Positions 10,086 through 18,509 of a DNA stretch of 64,000 bases are shown piece after piece; the first letter of the stretch is position 1, and each line of letters begins with the position of its first letter. The DNA is from CAWFSE01 sp963697565 (GTDB lineage Bacteria; Actinomycetota; Actinomycetes; CAVWCF01): assembly GCA_963697565.1 (NCBI GenBank), contig CAVOOM010000008.1, positions 1 through 64,000 of the forward strand, read 5' to 3'. Under the pieces are notes generated by a model. The model had not been told where the DNA came from. It did not search any database and worked only from the letters and a program-made list of their open reading frames with translations. Made by a program: the position numbers and the translations under genes.

Positions 10086-11305
10086 AGTCCGTCGACCAGC
10101 ACCTCGCCGACGTCCTGGAGGGGGTGGAGCCGCTGCAGCCGCTGGAGCTGCAGCTGCTCGACGCCGACGGCTGCGTACTGGCCGAGGACGTGGTGGCGCC
10201 CTGGGACCTGCCGATGTTCGACAACTCCGCGATGGACGGCTACGCGGTGCGGGTCGCCGACGTCGAGGGCGCCCATGAGGGGGCCCCCGCCGTGCTCCCG
10301 GTGGTCGGCGACGTCCCGGCGGGCACGCCGCCGCAGTTCACCGTGCAGCCGGGGATGTCGGCCCGGGTGATGACCGGGGCCGAGGTCCCGCTCGGCACGG
10401 AGGCGGTCGTCCCCCTGGAGTGGACCGACGGCGGCATCACCGGCGTCTCGATCACCCAGCAGCCCGAGCCCGGCGCGCACATCCGCCGCCGCGGCGAGGA
10501 CGTGCAGGCGGGGCAGACCGTGCTGGAGGCGGGCAACCGCCTCGGCCCGGCGCAGCTGGGCATGCTCGCCGCGGTGGGCCGCGCCCGAGCCCTCGTACGG
10601 CCGAAGCCGCGCGTGGTGATCCTCAGCACCGGCAGCGAGCTGGTCGAGCCGGGGACGACCCCCGGGCCCGGCCAGATCAGCGAGTCGAACTCCTACATGC
10701 TCTCCGCGGCGGCGCACCAGGCCGGCGCGCTGGCGTACCGGATCGGCATCGTCCCCGACGACCCGCGCACCCTGCTCGACACGATCGAGGACCAGCTGAT
10801 CCGCGCAGACCTGGTGGTCACCACGGGCGGGGTCAGCGTCGGGGCCTACGACGTGGTCAAGGAGGTGCTCACCCGGCTCGGCACCGTCGACTTCAGCACC
10901 GTGGCCATGCAGCCCGGCAAGCCCCAGGGCCACGGGCACGTCGGCCCCGACGAGACCCCGATCTTCACGCTGCCTGGCAACCCGGTGTCGGCGTTCGTGT
11001 CGTTCGAGGTCTTCGTCCGCCCGGTGATCCGGCGGATGCTCGGCGCCGAGCCGCTGCACCGGCCCATGGTGCGGGCGATCTGCATGGAGGGCTTCGACTC
11101 CCCGGTCGGCAAGCGGCAGTACGTCCGCGGCCGGCTCGAGGTGCGCGACGGGCGCTACGTCGCGACCCCCGTGGGCGGCCAGGGCTCGCACCTGATGGGC
11201 GGGCTGGCCCAGTCGAACGCGCTGCTCGTCGTGCCGGATGACGTCGGCCGGATCAACGAGGGCGAGCCGGTGGCCGTGATGGTGCTCGAACGGCGGCTGG
11301 TGTGA
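10082..11305 (+). CDS. moeA: Molybdopterin molybdotransferase MoeA / gephyrin-like protein (Glp)
   Basis: This 407-residue MoeA shows MFDNSAMDGYAVR in domain III, ARVMTGAEVPLG, the TGSEL and TTGGVSVGAYD motifs of the MogA-like fold, and LPGNPVSAFV. MoeA inserts molybdate into adenylylated molybdopterin. In Corynebacterium a MoeA paralog encoded in this neighbourhood, Glp, acts in cell division with the membrane receptor GLR. A SepX/GLR-like gene lies 1.6 kb downstream here, so a division role is possible as well. The flanking moaC and mog favour true cofactor synthesis. Confidence 0.93.
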
Positions 11306-11784
11306 CCGAGGGGCCGCTCACCCACCTCGATGCGCGCGGCCACGCGCGCATGGTGGACGTGTCCGCGAAGGACGTCACCGTGCGCGCGGCCCGGGCCTCC
11401 GGGCACGTGCGGGTGTCCGCCGACGTGGTCGCGCTGCTGCGCGATGGCGGGGTGCCGAAGGGAGACGCCTTGGCGGTGGCCCGGATCGCCGGGATCCAGG
11501 CCGCCAAGCGCACCCCCGACCTGGTGCCGCTGTGCCACCCCATCGCGATCCACGGGGTGGACGTCGACCTCGCCGTGCAGGACGACCGCGTCTCGATCTC
11601 GGCCACCGTCCGCACCGCAGACCGCACGGGCGTCGAGATGGAGGCGCTGACCTGCGTCGCCGTCGCCGGGCTCGCCCTCATCGACATGGTCAAGGCCGTC
11701 GACCCGGGCGCCGTCCTCGCCGAGGTGCGGGTGGAGGAGAAGTCAGGCGGTTCGGGCGGCCGCTGGCAGCGGGAGGAACCATGA
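11302..11784 (+). CDS. moaC: Cyclic pyranopterin monophosphate synthase MoaC
   Basis: The 160-residue enzyme catalyses the second half of the first step of molybdopterin synthesis, forming cPMP. It carries DLVPLCHPI and the GVEMEALTCV motif with KAVD downstream (about residues 74-135), and begins THLDARGHARMVDVS as usual. It overlaps moeA and mog by 4 nt each. MoaA, the radical-SAM partner, is not in this window. Confidence 0.96.
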   Translation: MTEGPLTHLDARGHARMVDVSAKDVTVRAARASGHVRVSADVVALLRDGGVPKGDALAVARIAGIQAAKRTPDLVPLCHPIAIHGVDVDLAVQDDRVSISATVRTADRTGVEMEALTCVAVAGLALIDMVKAVDPGAVLAEVRVEEKSGGSGGRWQREEP

Positions 11785-12260
11785 CCGGACGTGCGTTGGT
11801 CGTCACCGTCTCGACGCGTGCCGCCGCCGGGGTCTACCCCGACCGCAGCGGCCCGGCGGTCGTCGAGGAGCTCGCCGCGGCCGGCTGGCACGTTGACCAG
11901 CCGATCGTCGTGCCGGACGGCGAGGCGGTCGAGGCCGCGCTGCGCCAGGCCGTCGCCGACGGGTACGACCTGGTGCTGACGACCGGCGGCACCGGACTCG
12001 GGCCGGACGACGCGACGCCTGAGGCGACCGCCCGGGTGGCCGACCGGCTGGCGCCAGGGCTCGCCGAGGCGGTGCGGGCGAGCGGCGTCGAGGCGGGGGT
12101 CGCGACCGCTGTGCTGTCGCGGGGGATCGCGGGGGTCGCGGGGCGCACCCTGATCGTCAACCTGCCCGGCTCGGTGGGCGGCGCCCGCGACGGCGTCCAG
12201 ACGCTGCTCCCGGTCCTCGGGCACGCCGTCGACCAGCTCCGCGGCGGCGACCACCGGTGA
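11781..12260 (+). CDS. mog: Molybdopterin adenylyltransferase, MogA/MoaB type
   Basis: The 159-residue product has the MogA fold signatures: a first strand ALVVTVSTRAAAG, the LTTGGTGLGPDDATPEAT loop that binds molybdopterin, and LIVNLPGSVGGARD near the C-terminus. It adenylylates molybdopterin before MoeA inserts molybdate. It overlaps moaC by 4 nt, which completes a coupled moeA-moaC-mog set. Confidence 0.93.
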   Translation: MTGRALVVTVSTRAAAGVYPDRSGPAVVEELAAAGWHVDQPIVVPDGEAVEAALRQAVADGYDLVLTTGGTGLGPDDATPEATARVADRLAPGLAEAVRASGVEAGVATAVLSRGIAGVAGRTLIVNLPGSVGGARDGVQTLLPVLGHAVDQLRGGDHR

Positions 12261-12279
12261 GCGGATCGGCGCGCAGCGC

Positions 12280-12870
12280 GTGAGCCGCAACTCCTGGAAG
12301 GTCCGGCTGTCGTCGGGGCCGGTGTCGATCCGGCCGGTCGAACGCGGTGACGAGCGGGCCTGGTTCCAGGTGCGCGCCCGCAACGCGGCCTGGCTGGCGC
12401 CGTGGGAGGCCAGCTCGCCGGTGCCGAGCGACACCCCGCCGACCTTCGCGACGATGGTGCGGCAGCTGCATGCGCAGGCGCGCGAGGGGCGCACCCTGTC
12501 GTTCGTCGTCGAGTACGAGGGACGGCTGGCCGGGCAGCTCACCTGCGGCGGGATCGCGTGGGGGTCGCTGCGCTCGGCCTACCTCGGCTACTGGGTCGAC
12601 GAGGCGGTGGCCGGCCGGGGGGTCATGCCGACGGCTGTTGCGATGGCCTTCGACCACCTGGTCGGCACGGTCGGACTGCACCGCGTCGAGGTGAACATTC
12701 GCCCGGAGAACGCCGCCAGCCGCCGGGTCGTCGACAAGCTCGGCTTCCGCGAGGAGGGGCTGCGACCGCGCTACCTGCACATCGATGGGGATTGGCGCGA
12801 CCACGTCTCGTACGCCTTGACGGCCGAGGAAGTCCCCGGCGGGCTGCTCGCCCGGTGGCTCGGACGCTGA
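12280..12870 (+). CDS. rimJ: RimJ/RimL-like GNAT N-acetyltransferase
   Basis: This 196-residue GNAT protein has SIRPVERGDERAW at the start. The acetyl-CoA region reads YWVDEAVAGRGVMPTAVAMAFDH, and HRVEVNIRPENAASRRVVDKLGF is typical of RimJ/RimL ribosomal-protein acetyltransferases. The GTG at 12280 was chosen because the nearest upstream GTG (12257) is out of frame. It lies between mog and the SepX/GLR-like gene, the position it holds next to glp in other actinobacteria as far as I recall. The substrate is unproven. Confidence 0.85.
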   Translation: MSRNSWKVRLSSGPVSIRPVERGDERAWFQVRARNAAWLAPWEASSPVPSDTPPTFATMVRQLHAQAREGRTLSFVVEYEGRLAGQLTCGGIAWGSLRSAYLGYWVDEAVAGRGVMPTAVAMAFDHLVGTVGLHRVEVNIRPENAASRRVVDKLGFREEGLRPRYLHIDGDWRDHVSYALTAEEVPGGLLARWLGR

Positions 12871-12923
12871 TCTCGCAGGCGCGACACGCGGGCGCGGTGC
12901 GGGACCGGCAGCCGTTCGGCGCA

Positions 12924-12937
12924 TAGCCTTGCGCCCC
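12924..12937 (+). promoter_or_regulatory. Probable leaderless promoter of the sepX-like gene
   Basis: TAGCCT (12924-12929) ends 8 nt before the GTG at 12938, so this gene may be transcribed separately from rimJ. Confidence 0.4.
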
Positions 12938-13804
12938 GTGGGAGCAGGCGTCATCTACGCGGTCATCATCGCGTTGTGGGCGCTCGTGCTCGTGCCGATG
13001 TGGGTGCGGCGCCATGACGAGGCCAACGAATCCCGGTCGGTCGACCGCTTCCATGACGCCATGCGCATCCTGTCTCGCCGGGGGACCGACATGCCCGATC
13101 AGCGCCAGGTCCTGCAGCCCCGCCGCCAGCCCGTGGTGGACGTCGTCGTGACGGGGGGGCACCGCTCATCGGCCACCCGGTCCCGGGCCGAGGCCCGTGC
13201 GTCTCAGGCGCAGCGCCGCCGCCGCACCCTCGCCGTCCTGGCGGGGGTGCTCCTCGTGGTGGCCGGCCTCTCCCTCCTTGGCGTCCTACCGGTGTGGCTG
13301 ATCGCGCTGCCGCTCCTGCTGGCCGCCGGTTTCGTGGTGCACCTGCGCCAGGAGGCCCGCCGCGCGTCCGCCCGCGAGGCCCGGCTGCGGCGGCTGCGCC
13401 GCGAGTCGGCCGGCCGCGCGGCCGTGTCGGGCGCCGTCGCCGGCGCGGTGGCCGGTTCAGAGGGGCGGCGCGCAGCCCGCGCCCGCGAGGTGTTCGCGTC
13501 GGCTGCGGCAGCCGACCTCGAGTCCTCGCAGCCGGCCGAGTTCTACGACGCTGTCGCCGACCAGGTGTGGGAGCCGGTGCCGGTGCCGGTGCCCACGTAC
13601 GTCACGGCGCCCAAGGCGCCGCGCTCGGTGCGCCAGGTCGACCTGACCCAGCCGGGCACGTACTCCGCGGGCCGCCGCGCCGAGGACGAGCTGTTCGACC
13701 AGACCCGCGTCGACGAGGACTTCGAGACGGCGCTGGCCGCCGAGGTCGACCACACCGCCGACGACCGCGGCTACGACCAGCGCCGCCGCGCCGCCGGCCA
13801 GTAG
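12938..13804 (+). CDS. sepX: SepX/GLR-like divisome membrane protein
   Basis: The 288-residue protein starts VGAGVIYAVIIALWALVLVPMWVRRHDE, one N-terminal membrane segment followed by a conserved basic motif. It then has an Arg-rich linker, two further hydrophobic stretches (about 92-125), an Ala/Arg coiled region and an acidic C-terminal tail. This layout and the genomic position match actinobacterial SepX (Streptomyces) and the Glp receptor GLR (Corynebacterium), which act in septum formation. The conserved N-terminal membrane motif and the glp-rimJ neighbourhood are the main evidence. Confidence 0.75.
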   Translation: MGAGVIYAVIIALWALVLVPMWVRRHDEANESRSVDRFHDAMRILSRRGTDMPDQRQVLQPRRQPVVDVVVTGGHRSSATRSRAEARASQAQRRRRTLAVLAGVLLVVAGLSLLGVLPVWLIALPLLLAAGFVVHLRQEARRASAREARLRRLRRESAGRAAVSGAVAGAVAGSEGRRAARAREVFASAAAADLESSQPAEFYDAVADQVWEPVPVPVPTYVTAPKAPRSVRQVDLTQPGTYSAGRRAEDELFDQTRVDEDFETALAAEVDHTADDRGYDQRRRAAGQ

Positions 13805-13846
13805 CCGCGCGGCGTTCAGCGATTCGGCCCTGATCGGGCTGGTTGC

Positions 13847-13852
13847 TATCCT
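13847..13852 (+). promoter_or_regulatory. -10 element before tRNA-Ala
   Basis: TATCCT lies 14 nt upstream of the tRNA 5' end, a plausible -10 box. Confidence 0.4.
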
Positions 13853-13866
13853 CCCTGGCGTACCAA

Positions 13867-13940
13867 GGGGCTGTGGCGCAGACCGGTAGCGCACCTCGTT
13901 CGCATCGAGGGGGTCAGGGGTTCAAATCCCCTCAGCTCCA
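13867..13940 (+). tRNA. tRNA-Ala (anticodon CGC)
   Basis: A 74-nt cloverleaf. The acceptor arm GGGGCTG pairs with CAGCTCC with one G-U. The anticodon stem CCTCG/CGAGG encloses a TTCGCAT loop with anticodon CGC, and the T arm is GGGG-TTCAAAT-CCCC. The 3' CCA is not encoded. The last 19 nt overlap the 3' end of a minus-strand coding frame. Confidence 0.93.
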
Positions 13941-14593
13941 CCCATACCGCTCGCGCTGTCGCTGGCCCTGCGCTTCCGCAGGCCGAGGGCGGCCGCCGCA
14001 GCAGCGGCCAACAGCGCGGCGGTGCCGAGCCACCAGGCGGCGCCCGATCCCTGCGAGCCGGTGTCCTGCGCGGCCAGGTTCGCTTCCGGTGCGGCGGCGA
14101 GCGGAGCCGTGGTCGATGACTCGGCGGACGGGGCCGCCACGGCTGCGGGGCTTTCGGCCGGCGTCGGTTCCGCCACCGGGGTCGACGCGGTCGCGGGAGC
14201 CGAGGGCGCCGTTGCGCGGGGAGCCGCCGTCGCGGGGGCCGGCACCGGCGCGGGCCGCGGCGGAGTCGCGGCGGCGGGCGGGGTGGCGACCAACGGGGGA
14301 GCGCCCATGACCGCCGTGCCTGCCCAGCCCTCGGGGATGGCCAGCCGCCAGCCGCCGACGGCCTCGGGGTCGGCGACCACCGCGGGCAGCACGTCAGCCG
14401 TGGGCGAGACGCCGCCCCCCAGGACGGCGCCTTGGGCGTCCTCGATGCAGAACGAGACCTGAGCGGGGTCCACCGAGGTGAAGTCGTCGCAGAAGACCAC
14501 CCGGGGCAGGCCGTCGGCGACCGCGGGGGCGGCGAGCCAGAGGATCGCGGCGGCCGTCAGCGCCGCACCGGTGGCGGCCCGCTTCGTGATCAC
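13922..14593 (-). CDS. Secreted, Ala/Pro-rich protein with C-terminal anchor, unknown function
   Basis: The 223-residue frame starts at GTG 14593. It has a signal peptide (residues 1-27, ending AVADG) and a short globular region with two Cys (about 35 and 49) that could form a disulfide. A long Ala/Pro/Thr linker leads to a tail of QDTGS, a hydrophobic segment (WWLGTAALLAAAAAAALGL) and RKRR. That tail resembles a sortase or membrane anchor with a degenerate LAxTG motif. The last 13 residues read into the tRNA-Ala gene, so the true C-terminus is probably just after RKRR and hidden by a frameshift. I do not recognise a family. Confidence 0.6.
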   Translation of the reverse strand: MITKRAATGAALTAAAILWLAAPAVADGLPRVVFCDDFTSVDPAQVSFCIEDAQGAVLGGGVSPTADVLPAVVADPEAVGGWRLAIPEGWAGTAVMGAPPLVATPPAAATPPRPAPVPAPATAAPRATAPSAPATASTPVAEPTPAESPAAVAAPSAESSTTAPLAAAPEANLAAQDTGSQGSGAAWWLGTAALLAAAAAAALGLRKRRASDSASGMGGAEGI

Positions 14594-14606
14594 GGACGTG
14601 ACGCTA
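14594..14606 (-). promoter_or_regulatory. Leaderless promoter of the secreted protein gene
   Basis: On the minus strand, TAGCGT (14601-14606) ends 7 nt before the GTG at 14593. Confidence 0.5.
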
Positions 14607-14718
14607 ACGAGGCCGCGCGAGCGCGGGGAGGCCGTTCACCCGGCTGGGGCCGGATTCGGCACGCGCTGTTCAAGGCCGCTCACCGTGCGTGCGCATCGGG
14701 TGCCGGCGGGGGGCGCGG

Positions 14719-15561
14719 TCAGTACCCGGTGGCCCCGTCGAGGCGCTCGCGCAGCAGGTCGGCGTGGCCGTTGTGCCGGGCGTACTCGGCGATCAGGTGC
14801 AGCAGGATCCAGCGCAGCGAGACCGGCTCGCCGGTCGAGCGCCGGGTGCCGGTGTCGTCCAGCGACGAGCGCGCGACGATGGCGCGGGCCGCCTCGCACT
14901 CCGCGGCCCACACCGCCAGGTCCGCGGCGAAGTCGCCCGCCAGGTCGTTGAAGTCCTCGTCGTCGTCCTCGTCGTAGGTGTAGAGCGGCGCGATCCCGCG
15001 CTCGGCGAACTGCTCGCGAAACCACCAGCGCTCCACCCCCGCTAGGTGCCGCACCAGCCCGTGCAGGCTCATGGTCGACGGCGGGATCGCGCGCTCGCGC
15101 AACTGCTCGGCGGTGAGCCCCGAGCACTTGGCGGCAAGCGTCGCCCGATGCCAGTCCAGCAGGGCTGTGAGCATCGTGCCCTCGTCGCCTTGGCCCGGCA
15201 TCGGCTCGCGCTCGACGCCAGGGAACTGCAGGGAGTACGTCGTCGGCTGCTCGGATCCGGGGCCGGACTCGCTGCCGCCCGCGATCGACGGCAGCACCTG
15301 GACGGTCGCCCCCGGGCCGACCGCCGTCGCCAGGCCGTCGGAGGCCCGCACGTCGGCCCCGTCGACGTACACGTTGACGTAGCGGCGCAGCGCACCCGTC
15401 TCGTCGCGGATCCGGCGCTCAAGCGGCGGGTGGTCGCGGGCCAGGGCATCGAGGAGATCGCCCAAGGTCCCCCCGGGAGCCTCGACCGCGAGCGACCGCG
15501 CGCCGCCGGCCAGCTCGGCCAGGCTGCCCGGCAGGACGAGCTCGGCCATCGCGGGGCTCAC
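14719..15561 (-). CDS. Ubiquitin-like MoaD/ThiS domain fused to a DinB (DUF664, mycothiol-transferase-like) domain
   Basis: The 280-residue frame has two parts. Residues 1-98 form a beta-grasp MoaD/ThiS domain (ELAGGARSLAVEAPGGTLG, RRYVNVYVDG) that ends VLPSIAGG, the diglycine normally found at the very C-terminus of these sulfur carriers. After an SESGPGSEQ linker, residues 115-280 form a DinB/DUF664 domain with the metal His in LHGLVRHLAGVERWWFREQ and in AEYARHNGHADLLRE. No stop separates the two. An internal ATG (MPGQGDEG) could start a separate DinB protein. GTG at 15561 overlaps the stop of the BNR-repeat gene (GTGA). Confidence 0.8.
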   Translation of the reverse strand: MSPAMAELVLPGSLAELAGGARSLAVEAPGGTLGDLLDALARDHPPLERRIRDETGALRRYVNVYVDGADVRASDGLATAVGPGATVQVLPSIAGGSESGPGSEQPTTYSLQFPGVEREPMPGQGDEGTMLTALLDWHRATLAAKCSGLTAEQLRERAIPPSTMSLHGLVRHLAGVERWWFREQFAERGIAPLYTYDEDDDEDFNDLAGDFAADLAVWAAECEAARAIVARSSLDDTGTRRSTGEPVSLRWILLHLIAEYARHNGHADLLRERLDGATGY

Positions 15562-16646
15562 GTGAGCTCCACCGCGCGGAGGACGAGGACATCGGGAAGG
15601 TGGGCGGCAACGACCGAGAACGTCTCGCCGCCGTCGGCGCTGGCGTAGACGCAGCCGTCGCGGGTGCCGACGTAGACACCGGTCGGGTCGGCGGCATCGA
15701 CGCACGCGGCGTCACGCAGCACCACCGTCCAGCTGTCGTCGGGCAGGCCGGAGCGGGACTCGTGCCAGGTGGCGCCGGCGTCGGTCGTGCGGTGGACCCG
15801 CAGCCGCCCGCCCGGCGGCACGCGCTCGCCGTCGGCGACGAGCGGGACGACCCACGCGGCGCCCGGCTCGCGCGGGGAGGCGAGGACCGGGAAGCCGAAG
15901 TCGGCGGGGAGCCCCTCGGCGATCGACGTCCACTGGCCGCCCGCGTCGTCGGAGCGGTAGACGCCGAAGTGGTTCTGCGCGTACAGGCGCTGCGGGTCAC
16001 CCGCATCGGGGGCGATCTTGTGCACGCACTGGCCGTACTCCGGATCCGGGTCGGGCATGAAGTACGCCGAGATGCCGCGGTTGCGCGGCTCCCACCCGGT
16101 CGCGCCGTCGTCGCTGGCGTAGACGCCCCCGGCGCTGATGGCCACGAGCACGCGGTCCGAGGCGGCATCGGTGAGGACGGTGTGCACCGCGGCGCCGCCG
16201 TAGCCGGGCTGCCAGTCCTGCCGGTGCGGGTGGTCCCACAGCCCGCGGACGAGGGCGAACGACTCGCCGCCGTCGTCGCTGCGCCACAGCGAGATCGGCT
16301 CGCAGCCGGCCCACACCACGTCGGGCCGCCCTGCCGAGTCGGGCTGCAGCTGCCAGATGCGGGCCAGTGCCGCGCCGGTGTCCGCAGGGAACCGGATCGC
16401 GCCGTGCTCGGTCTCCTGCCAGGTGGCGCCCATGTCGTCGGAGCGCATCACGGTCGGGCCCCAGTGCTCGCTGTGGGTGGCGGCGAGCAGGCGCACCGGG
16501 TCGCGGCGGGTGTCGACCGCCACGGCGGCGACCTCCCTGGCGAGGAAGTGCGGTCCCTCGACCGTCCAGGTGCGCCGGCCGTCGTCGCTGCGGGCCAGCC
16601 AGAGGCCCTTGCGCGTGCCGATCGCGAGCAGCGTCGACGGTGGCAT
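15558..16646 (-). CDS. BNR/YCF48-type beta-propeller protein (sialidase-like fold)
   Basis: The 362-residue protein has repeated Asp-box-like motifs: RSDDGRRTW, RSDDMGATW, RSDDGGESF, ASDDGATGW, RSDDAGGQW, TTDAGATW and SADGGETF. This indicates a six- or seven-bladed propeller. It has no signal peptide and no catalytic sialidase Arg triad that I can place, so sialidase activity is not claimed. A TAGATT -10 lies about 36 nt upstream and GAGGAGGA precedes the ATG. It is coupled by GTGA to the MoaD-DinB gene, which suggests a joint function. Confidence 0.85.
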   Translation of the reverse strand: MPPSTLLAIGTRKGLWLARSDDGRRTWTVEGPHFLAREVAAVAVDTRRDPVRLLAATHSEHWGPTVMRSDDMGATWQETEHGAIRFPADTGAALARIWQLQPDSAGRPDVVWAGCEPISLWRSDDGGESFALVRGLWDHPHRQDWQPGYGGAAVHTVLTDAASDRVLVAISAGGVYASDDGATGWEPRNRGISAYFMPDPDPEYGQCVHKIAPDAGDPQRLYAQNHFGVYRSDDAGGQWTSIAEGLPADFGFPVLASPREPGAAWVVPLVADGERVPPGGRLRVHRTTDAGATWHESRSGLPDDSWTVVLRDAACVDAADPTGVYVGTRDGCVYASADGGETFSVVAAHLPDVLVLRAVELT

Positions 16647-16717
16647 CGGTCCTCCTCGGGGCGCGGGCGCTTGCCGCGCAATCTAGACCCGGGGACCGAC
16701 CGAGGTAAGGGCTCCGC

Positions 16718-16984
16718 TCAGCGGGCGTCGAGGCGGGCCCGAACCTCGGGCCGCCGCAGCGGAGGAAGGGCGGCCGGCGGCTGCTTGCGCGGCGGAAGCG
16801 CCTCGAGCAGCCCGGCGGTGACCGCGGCGACCTCGGCGACCGCCGCCTCGAAGGCCGCCTCAGCCGCTGCGCCTGGCCTCCTGATCCCGCTCACCTTGCG
16901 GACGTATTGGCGGGCCGCCGCCTCGATCTCCTCGGCGGTCGCGGCCGGCTCCAGGCCGCGCAATTCGGTGATGTTCCGGCACAT
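16718..16984 (-). CDS. DUF2277 family protein
   Basis: The 88-residue protein starts MCRNITELRGLEP, the signature of DUF2277. It continues with AATAEEIEAAARQYVRKVSGI and a Pro/Arg-rich end. The function is unknown. The family is small, conserved and frequent in actinobacteria. The start is supported by a leaderless -10 box. Confidence 0.85.
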   Translation of the reverse strand: MCRNITELRGLEPAATAEEIEAAARQYVRKVSGIRRPGAAAEAAFEAAVAEVAAVTAGLLEALPPRKQPPAALPPLRRPEVRARLDAR

Positions 16985-16996
16985 GCGGCGACGGTA
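16985..16996 (-). promoter_or_regulatory. Leaderless promoter of the DUF2277 gene
   Basis: On the minus strand, TACCGT (16991-16996) ends 6 nt before the ATG at 16984. Confidence 0.5.
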
Positions 16997-17006
16997 CGCC
17001 GACCGG

Positions 17007-18482
17007 CTAGATCCAGGAGGAGAACCACATCCGCGCCCGCCAGGCGTCGTACGAGATGACCTCGCCGGTCCAGATCGGCTCGAACCAGGCGAACATCGCG
17101 AGCACCACGAGCAGGTACGCCCCGACCGCGATGGCGGCCCACATCCGGCGCCGGCCGGGCTCGTTGGGGCCGAGGATCCGGGCGATGGCCAAGGTGATCG
17201 CCAGGCAGACGAACGGCGCGGCGACCACGACGTACCAGGAGAAGACGGTCCGATCACCCGACAGCGCCCAGGGCAGCCAGCCGGCGGCAACCCCGAGCAG
17301 CGCGGCGCCCGCGCGCCAGTCGCGCTGCGCGCCCCACCACCACAGGCAGGCCGCGAGGGCCGCGAGGCCAGCCCACCAGATGGCCGGGTTGCCCAGCGCC
17401 AGCACCTCAGAGACGCAGCGGTCGGCCCCGCAGCCGGTCGCCTCGCCGTCGTAGTGCATGGACACCGGGCGGACGAGGACGAGCCAGCCGATCGGCTCAG
17501 ACTCGTACGGGTGGTCCGACGTGATGGCGCGGGCCGAGCTGAGCATCCCGCCGTGGTAGTGCCACAGCGAGCGGAACGCGTCCACGACCGCGTTGCCGGA
17601 GGGGCTGTTGTTCGCCGCCCACTGGCGGTCCCAGCCGCCCGAGGTGAGCAGCCACCCCGACCAGGTGACGACGTACGTCACGATCGCGGTGGGGACGATC
17701 GCGAGGAAGGCGGGCAGCGCGTCGCGGCGCAGCGCGGCCCTGGTCGGGCTCGGCTCGCCGGCCTGCTGGCGCGCGCCGCGGTCCCACAGCACGGTCATCA
17801 CGCCGAACGCCGCCAGGTAGAAGACACCCGACCACTTGGTGCCGCAGGCCAGGCCGAGGCAGACGCCCGCCGCCACCCGCCACGGCCGCCACCTCGGGCC
17901 GGTGCCCGCGCGCCGGTGGTCGCGGTCGATGACCAGGCAGCCGAACGCGGCCAGCACGAAGAAGGCCAGCGGCCCGTCGAGCATCGCCGTGCGCGACAGC
18001 ACGATCGACAACCCCTCGAGGGCGAGCAGCAGGCCGGCGATGCAGCCCAGCAGGGTCGAGCCGGTCATCCGGCGGACGATGCGCGCCAGCAGCAGGATCG
18101 CGAGGGTGCCCAGCACCGCCGAGCCGAACCGCCACGCCGCCGGCGACACCTCGAACACCCATTGACCGCCGCCGGCGACCCACTTGCCGAGCGGCGGGTG
18201 GATCACGTAGCCGGGGGAGTCGGTGAAGATGTCGGTGCGGCCCTGCAGCAGCAGCTCGTCGGCGCCCTCGACGGCCTTGCGCTCGTACCCGAACAGGGTG
18301 AGGGACAGCCCGTCCTTGGCGTAGTACGTCTCGTCGAAGATGACGGCATCCGGCCGGCCGAGCGCGCTGAACCGGATCCAGCCGCCGATCGCCATCACGC
18401 CGAGCGGCCCGGCCCAGCCCAGCAGGCGCGCCCGGTTCCCCGCTCGGTCGGGCGCCGCCTCGACCGTCGTCACACGCGCCAT
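17007..18482 (-). CDS. pmt: Polyprenol-phosphate-mannose--protein mannosyltransferase (Pmt, GT39)
   Basis: The 491-residue multi-spanning membrane enzyme transfers mannose from polyprenyl-phosphomannose to Ser/Thr of exported proteins. It shows FDETYYAKDGLSL with the catalytic Asp-Glu pair in the first extracytoplasmic loop, then HPPLGKW, LSRTAMLDGPLAFFV and CGTKWSGVFYL, and ends WFEPIWTGEVISYDAWRARMW-like, characteristic of actinobacterial Pmt. It is divergent from rsmI with 27 nt between starts, an arrangement common in actinobacteria. Confidence 0.95.
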   Translation of the reverse strand: MARVTTVEAAPDRAGNRARLLGWAGPLGVMAIGGWIRFSALGRPDAVIFDETYYAKDGLSLTLFGYERKAVEGADELLLQGRTDIFTDSPGYVIHPPLGKWVAGGGQWVFEVSPAAWRFGSAVLGTLAILLLARIVRRMTGSTLLGCIAGLLLALEGLSIVLSRTAMLDGPLAFFVLAAFGCLVIDRDHRRAGTGPRWRPWRVAAGVCLGLACGTKWSGVFYLAAFGVMTVLWDRGARQQAGEPSPTRAALRRDALPAFLAIVPTAIVTYVVTWSGWLLTSGGWDRQWAANNSPSGNAVVDAFRSLWHYHGGMLSSARAITSDHPYESEPIGWLVLVRPVSMHYDGEATGCGADRCVSEVLALGNPAIWWAGLAALAACLWWWGAQRDWRAGAALLGVAAGWLPWALSGDRTVFSWYVVVAAPFVCLAITLAIARILGPNEPGRRRMWAAIAVGAYLLVVLAMFAWFEPIWTGEVISYDAWRARMWFSSWI

Positions 18483-18509
18483 CGTAAGAGGGGGTGCGAG
18501 GATCACGGC

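Noticed and set aside
15558..16646. Exo-alpha-sialidase activity
   Set aside because: Asp-box repeats show only the propeller fold; catalytic residues could not be placed.
15600..18509. Very long plus-strand frame upstream of rsmI
   Set aside because: It lies opposite the BNR, DUF2277 and Pmt genes, all supported by motifs. Only the part from 18510 is rsmI.
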